Source: Thermodesulfobacteriota bacterium
GTDB taxonomy: Bacteria > Desulfobacterota > DSM-4660 > Desulfatiglandales > Desulfatiglandaceae
Direction: 5' to 3'
Assembly: GCA_028278625.1 (NCBI GenBank)
Contig: JANQDY010000058.1
Location: 1-43,651, forward strand
Length of the DNA: 43,651 nucleotides
Position numbers and translations under genes: made by a program. This document shows positions 42,344 to 43,651 of the stretch, in pieces (positions within the stretch are counted from its first letter, which is position 1; every line of letters begins with the position of its first letter). The notes under the pieces are model-generated. The model saw nothing but the letters and a program-made list of their open reading frames with translations, was not told the origin of the DNA and made no database searches.

Positions 42344-42631
42344 TTATGCAGCCTTAATTCGCTTCAAGCCCTTGATGTCAATTGATTTCTCGGCTTTCCA
42401 TAAATCATATTGTAATTGCAGACGCATCCAGCCCTCCGGCGTTCGGCCGAATACTTTTGACAGCCTTAGGGCCATTTCCGGGCTTATTCCTGCTTTACCA
42501 TTTAAAAGTGTTGAAAAAGTCTTGCGACTGACCTTAAGGGCCATAGCAGCATCCGTAACGGTTAAACCCAGTGGTTCAACGCAAAGTTCTCTAATTATTT
42601 CGCCAGGATGAGGCGGGTTATGCATCCTCAT
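42344..42631 (-). CDS. higA: HigA antitoxin (XRE-family HTH), second copy
   Basis: This 95-residue protein begins [20 protein letters not shown] and has the helix-turn-helix [20 protein letters not shown] followed by [20 protein letters not shown] and [15 protein letters not shown], diagnostic of HigA/VapI-like antitoxins. It follows higB after nine bases, with GAGGTG just before the ATG. The DNA-recognition helix ([10 protein letters not shown]) differs from that of the first HigA (SRQTINEIIR), in keeping with the different operator palindromes. Confidence 0.92.
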   Translation of the reverse strand: MRMHNPPHPGEIIRELCVEPLGLTVTDAAMALKVSRKTFSTLLNGKAGISPEMALRLSKVFGRTPEGWMRLQLQYDLWKAEKSIDIKGLKRIKAA

Positions 42632-42640
42632 GACACACCT

Positions 42641-42919
42641 CTAATGATAATCTTCATAGTTTACATCCAAGGCATCGCCTTTCTCCAATTTAAAGGTGAC
42701 GCGCCAATTTCCACTAACCTTCAAAGACCAGGTACCCTTCCGATTCCCCTTTAATTCGTGAAGATTCAAGCCGGGTAAATCCATATCTTCAATAGTATCG
42801 GCGGTTTCAAGAAGTGCGAGAATGAACTTCAATCGCCTTACATGCTGAACATTGACACCCGATTTTGTGCCTTTTTCGAATAGTAGTTTGAGTCCCTTGT
42901 GTTTGAAATCATGAATCAT
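42641..42919 (-). CDS. higB: HigB toxin (RelE/ParE superfamily), second copy
   Basis: This 92-residue protein begins MIHDFKHKGLKLLFEKGTKS and contains LNLHELKGNRKGTWSLKVSG, then NWRVTFKLEKGDALDVNYED. This is the same HigB core as the first copy, with low overall identity between the two, so it is a separate acquisition and not a recent duplication. It should be a ribosome-dependent mRNA nuclease. The ATG lies seven bases after its promoter's -10, and no ribosome site is present, suggesting a leaderless message. Confidence 0.92.
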   Translation of the reverse strand: MIHDFKHKGLKLLFEKGTKSGVNVQHVRRLKFILALLETADTIEDMDLPGLNLHELKGNRKGTWSLKVSGNWRVTFKLEKGDALDVNYEDYH

Positions 42920-42926
42920 ATGTCAA

Positions 42927-42955
42927 ACTGTAACCCGATACGTAACGGGTGTCAA
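42927..42955 (-). promoter_or_regulatory. Second higBA promoter with operator palindrome
   Basis: On the minus strand TTGACA (42950-42955) and TACAGT (42927-42932) are 17 bases apart. The spacer region carries ACCCGTTACGTATCGGGT, an 18-base palindrome with one mismatched pair. As in the first higBA, seven bases separate the -10 from the higB ATG. Confidence 0.68.
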
Positions 42956-42982
42956 GGTTTCGACTGGAAAGATTACACAGAT

Positions 42983-43060
42983 AATCGCGGTGCCGGTCAA
43001 GTACCTTGTTCTGGCGCGTAGCGCCGGGACAAGGTACTTGACGAAGTCAGCACCGCGATT
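42983..43060. repeat. Large hairpin element, about 30 paired bases per arm
   Basis: AATCGCGGTGC (42983-42993) pairs with GCACCGCGATT (43050-43060). GTCAAGTACCTTGT (42996-43009) pairs with ACAAGGTACTTGAC (43029-43042), and GGCGC with GCGCC around the centre (43013-43025). All three arms are perfect; only short bulges separate them. It lies just upstream of the second higBA promoter. It is part of the gene-free stretch 42956-43223. Confidence 0.7.
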
Positions 43061-43081
43061 CACGGCGGCGAAGCCGCCGTG
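43061..43081. repeat. GC-rich hairpin CACGGCGGC-GAA-GCCGCCGTG
   Basis: A perfect nine-base-pair stem with a three-base loop directly abuts the larger hairpin at 42983-43060. There is no T run on either side, so it is not an evident terminator. Confidence 0.6.
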
Positions 43082-43088
43082 AACGTTT

Positions 43089-43195
43089 CAGTTCACCAGG
43101 GCGCAGGGTCAATCGATAGTTTTCGATAATGAGAAAAGATTTCAGTAAAATGACGCTTTCAAGAACGGCACGGCCCCTGCGCTCTGCTGGAACTG
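43089..43195. repeat. Imperfect long inverted repeat
   Basis: CAGTTCACCAGGGCGCAGGG (43089-43108) is matched in reverse by the 21 bases at 43175-43195 (CCCTGCGC then TCTGCTGGAACTG) with a few mismatches and a 66-base loop. GTTAGCG follows at 43199-43205. The arrangement resembles a long attC site but the outer boxes match the consensus only partly. Confidence 0.4.
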
Positions 43196-43223
43196 GTGGT
43201 TAGCGAAAAAAGTATTTTTAAAC

Positions 43224-43418
43224 TCAGTGGTACTGCTGCTTGCGAACTGAATATGACTCTTTCAGTCTATTCATGAATTCAGCGTCATTATCATAATGCG
43301 CTTTTGGCATCTTTGGCATGACCTCATCAATATAACAATCATCGCATAATATCTTTGTATGGAGCTTTTGTATTTCTCCATCCGGGATCGTTTTCTTACA
43401 TTTTGTGCAAATTGGCAT
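43224..43418 (-). CDS. Small double-CxxC zinc-ribbon-like protein
   Basis: This 64-residue protein begins MPICTKCKKTIPDGEIQKLH and has CDDCYIDEVMP. Cys4, Cys7, Cys25 and Cys28 form two CxxC knuckles, so it probably binds one zinc ion. The rest is helical and charged (EFMNRLKESYSVRKQQYH). GAGAGG lies about five bases before the ATG. The function is unknown. It stands alone on the minus strand with CGCTAAC/GTTAGCG sequences on both sides, which may mark it as a small cassette gene. Confidence 0.72.
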   Translation of the reverse strand: MPICTKCKKTIPDGEIQKLHTKILCDDCYIDEVMPKMPKAHYDNDAEFMNRLKESYSVRKQQYH

Positions 43419-43464
43419 AATAGCCTCTCAATACAGACTTATGAAAAGTACTCAAATTGCATTG

Positions 43465-43522
43465 CGCTAACGGCTCAGCCCTGCGGCGAGGGAACCGAGT
43501 CCGCAGAAGCTGAAGGTTCGGT
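43465..43522. repeat. Hairpin-forming, possibly attC-like sequence beside the zinc-ribbon gene
   Basis: CGCTAAC (43465-43471) opens a folded region in which CTCAGC can pair with GCTGA and TGCGG(C) with (G)TCCGCA; GTTCGGT (43516-43522) closes it. Read on the minus strand this is ACCGAAC ... GTTAGCG, followed by the zinc-ribbon gene. The end boxes deviate from the attC consensus at one or two positions. Confidence 0.3.
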
Positions 43523-43554
43523 GTCCTCACGTTCATAAAACTTGCTTAAGTTCA

Positions 43555-43651
43555 TTGATGGTCTCGTAAAAAGTCAGAACGCGGTCAAGCCGATATTATG
43601 AGCATTTGCTCAAAACGGGTGCGGTACAGGGCGGCCATTTTTTTCACCTCA
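43555..43651. other. Window end, no gene recognised
   Basis: The last bases include a small palindrome GAGCA-TT-TGCTC near 43600-43611 and the stretch ATGGTCTCGTAAAAAGTCAG. The latter reminds me of a recurrent intergenic sequence in Desulfobacterales genomes, but I cannot confirm this. No coding frame with family features is seen. Confidence 0.25.

Overview
The window reads like the chromosome of an anaerobic, Gram-negative Desulfobacterota (deltaproteobacterial) organism, probably a sulfate reducer of the Desulfobacterales type. That placement is inferred from gene content, not from a marker gene. The clues are a siroheme decarboxylase (AhbB type) directly coupled to hemL, which belongs to the alternative heme pathway; a two-subunit 2-hydroxyacyl-CoA dehydratase; an NDP-forming acyl-CoA synthetase alpha subunit; a sigma-54 amtB-glnK unit; large hybrid kinases; and OmpA lipoproteins. 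No tRNA, rRNA, CRISPR array or intact insertion sequence was recognised.

Layout. 0-1.6 kb (minus): start of an SpmA-like membrane protein and a protein with two fused CDP-alcohol phosphatidyltransferase domains. 1.6-3.5 kb: amtB-glnK behind a sigma-54 promoter with two upstream operator-like repeats. 3.6-7.6 kb: amidohydrolase, secreted eight-blade beta-propeller protein, CPBP membrane protease. 7.7-11 kb: orphan peptide-type binding protein, acyl-CoA synthetase alpha subunit and a broken ybaK remnant. 11.1-16 kb: biosynthetic run ahbB-hemL, hisI-hisG, aminotransferase, engB. 16.1-17.6 kb: two antitoxin/PIN-toxin pairs facing each other. 17.7-21.4 kb (minus): 2-hydroxyacyl-CoA dehydratase subunits and an aminotransferase, suggesting amino-acid or 2-oxo-acid fermentation. 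21.5-23.8 kb: DUF202 protein, PlsC-like acyltransferase and M20 peptidase, closed by a hairpin. 23.9-25.7 kb: MBL-fold hydrolase, cobU, VanZ-like protein. 25.7-29 kb (minus): eukaryotic-type hexokinase, phosphoglucomutase and a small Cys protein. 29.1-39.6 kb: methyltransferase, a TSP3-repeat OmpA lipoprotein, a REC-kinase-REC protein on the minus strand, and a four-gene run fecR-ompA-CHASE2 hybrid kinase-fabF.

39.6-43.65 kb is an accessory tail with a different look: AT-rich spacers, strong hairpins, two HigBA toxin-antitoxin modules, an alpha/beta-hydrolase lipoprotein lacking the usual Ser nucleophile, a truncated AAC(3)-type acetyltransferase and a small zinc-ribbon gene. The first HigBA module is bracketed by GTTGGGC and an attC-like hairpin, as an integron gene cassette would be. 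No integrase is present in the window.

The points most worth following up are the fecR/ompA/CHASE2-kinase/fabF operon with its related TSP3-OmpA lipoprotein and neighbouring kinase; the two HigBA modules, which share one promoter geometry with different operators and predicted leaderless toxin mRNAs; the cassette-like tail; and the eukaryotic-type hexokinase.
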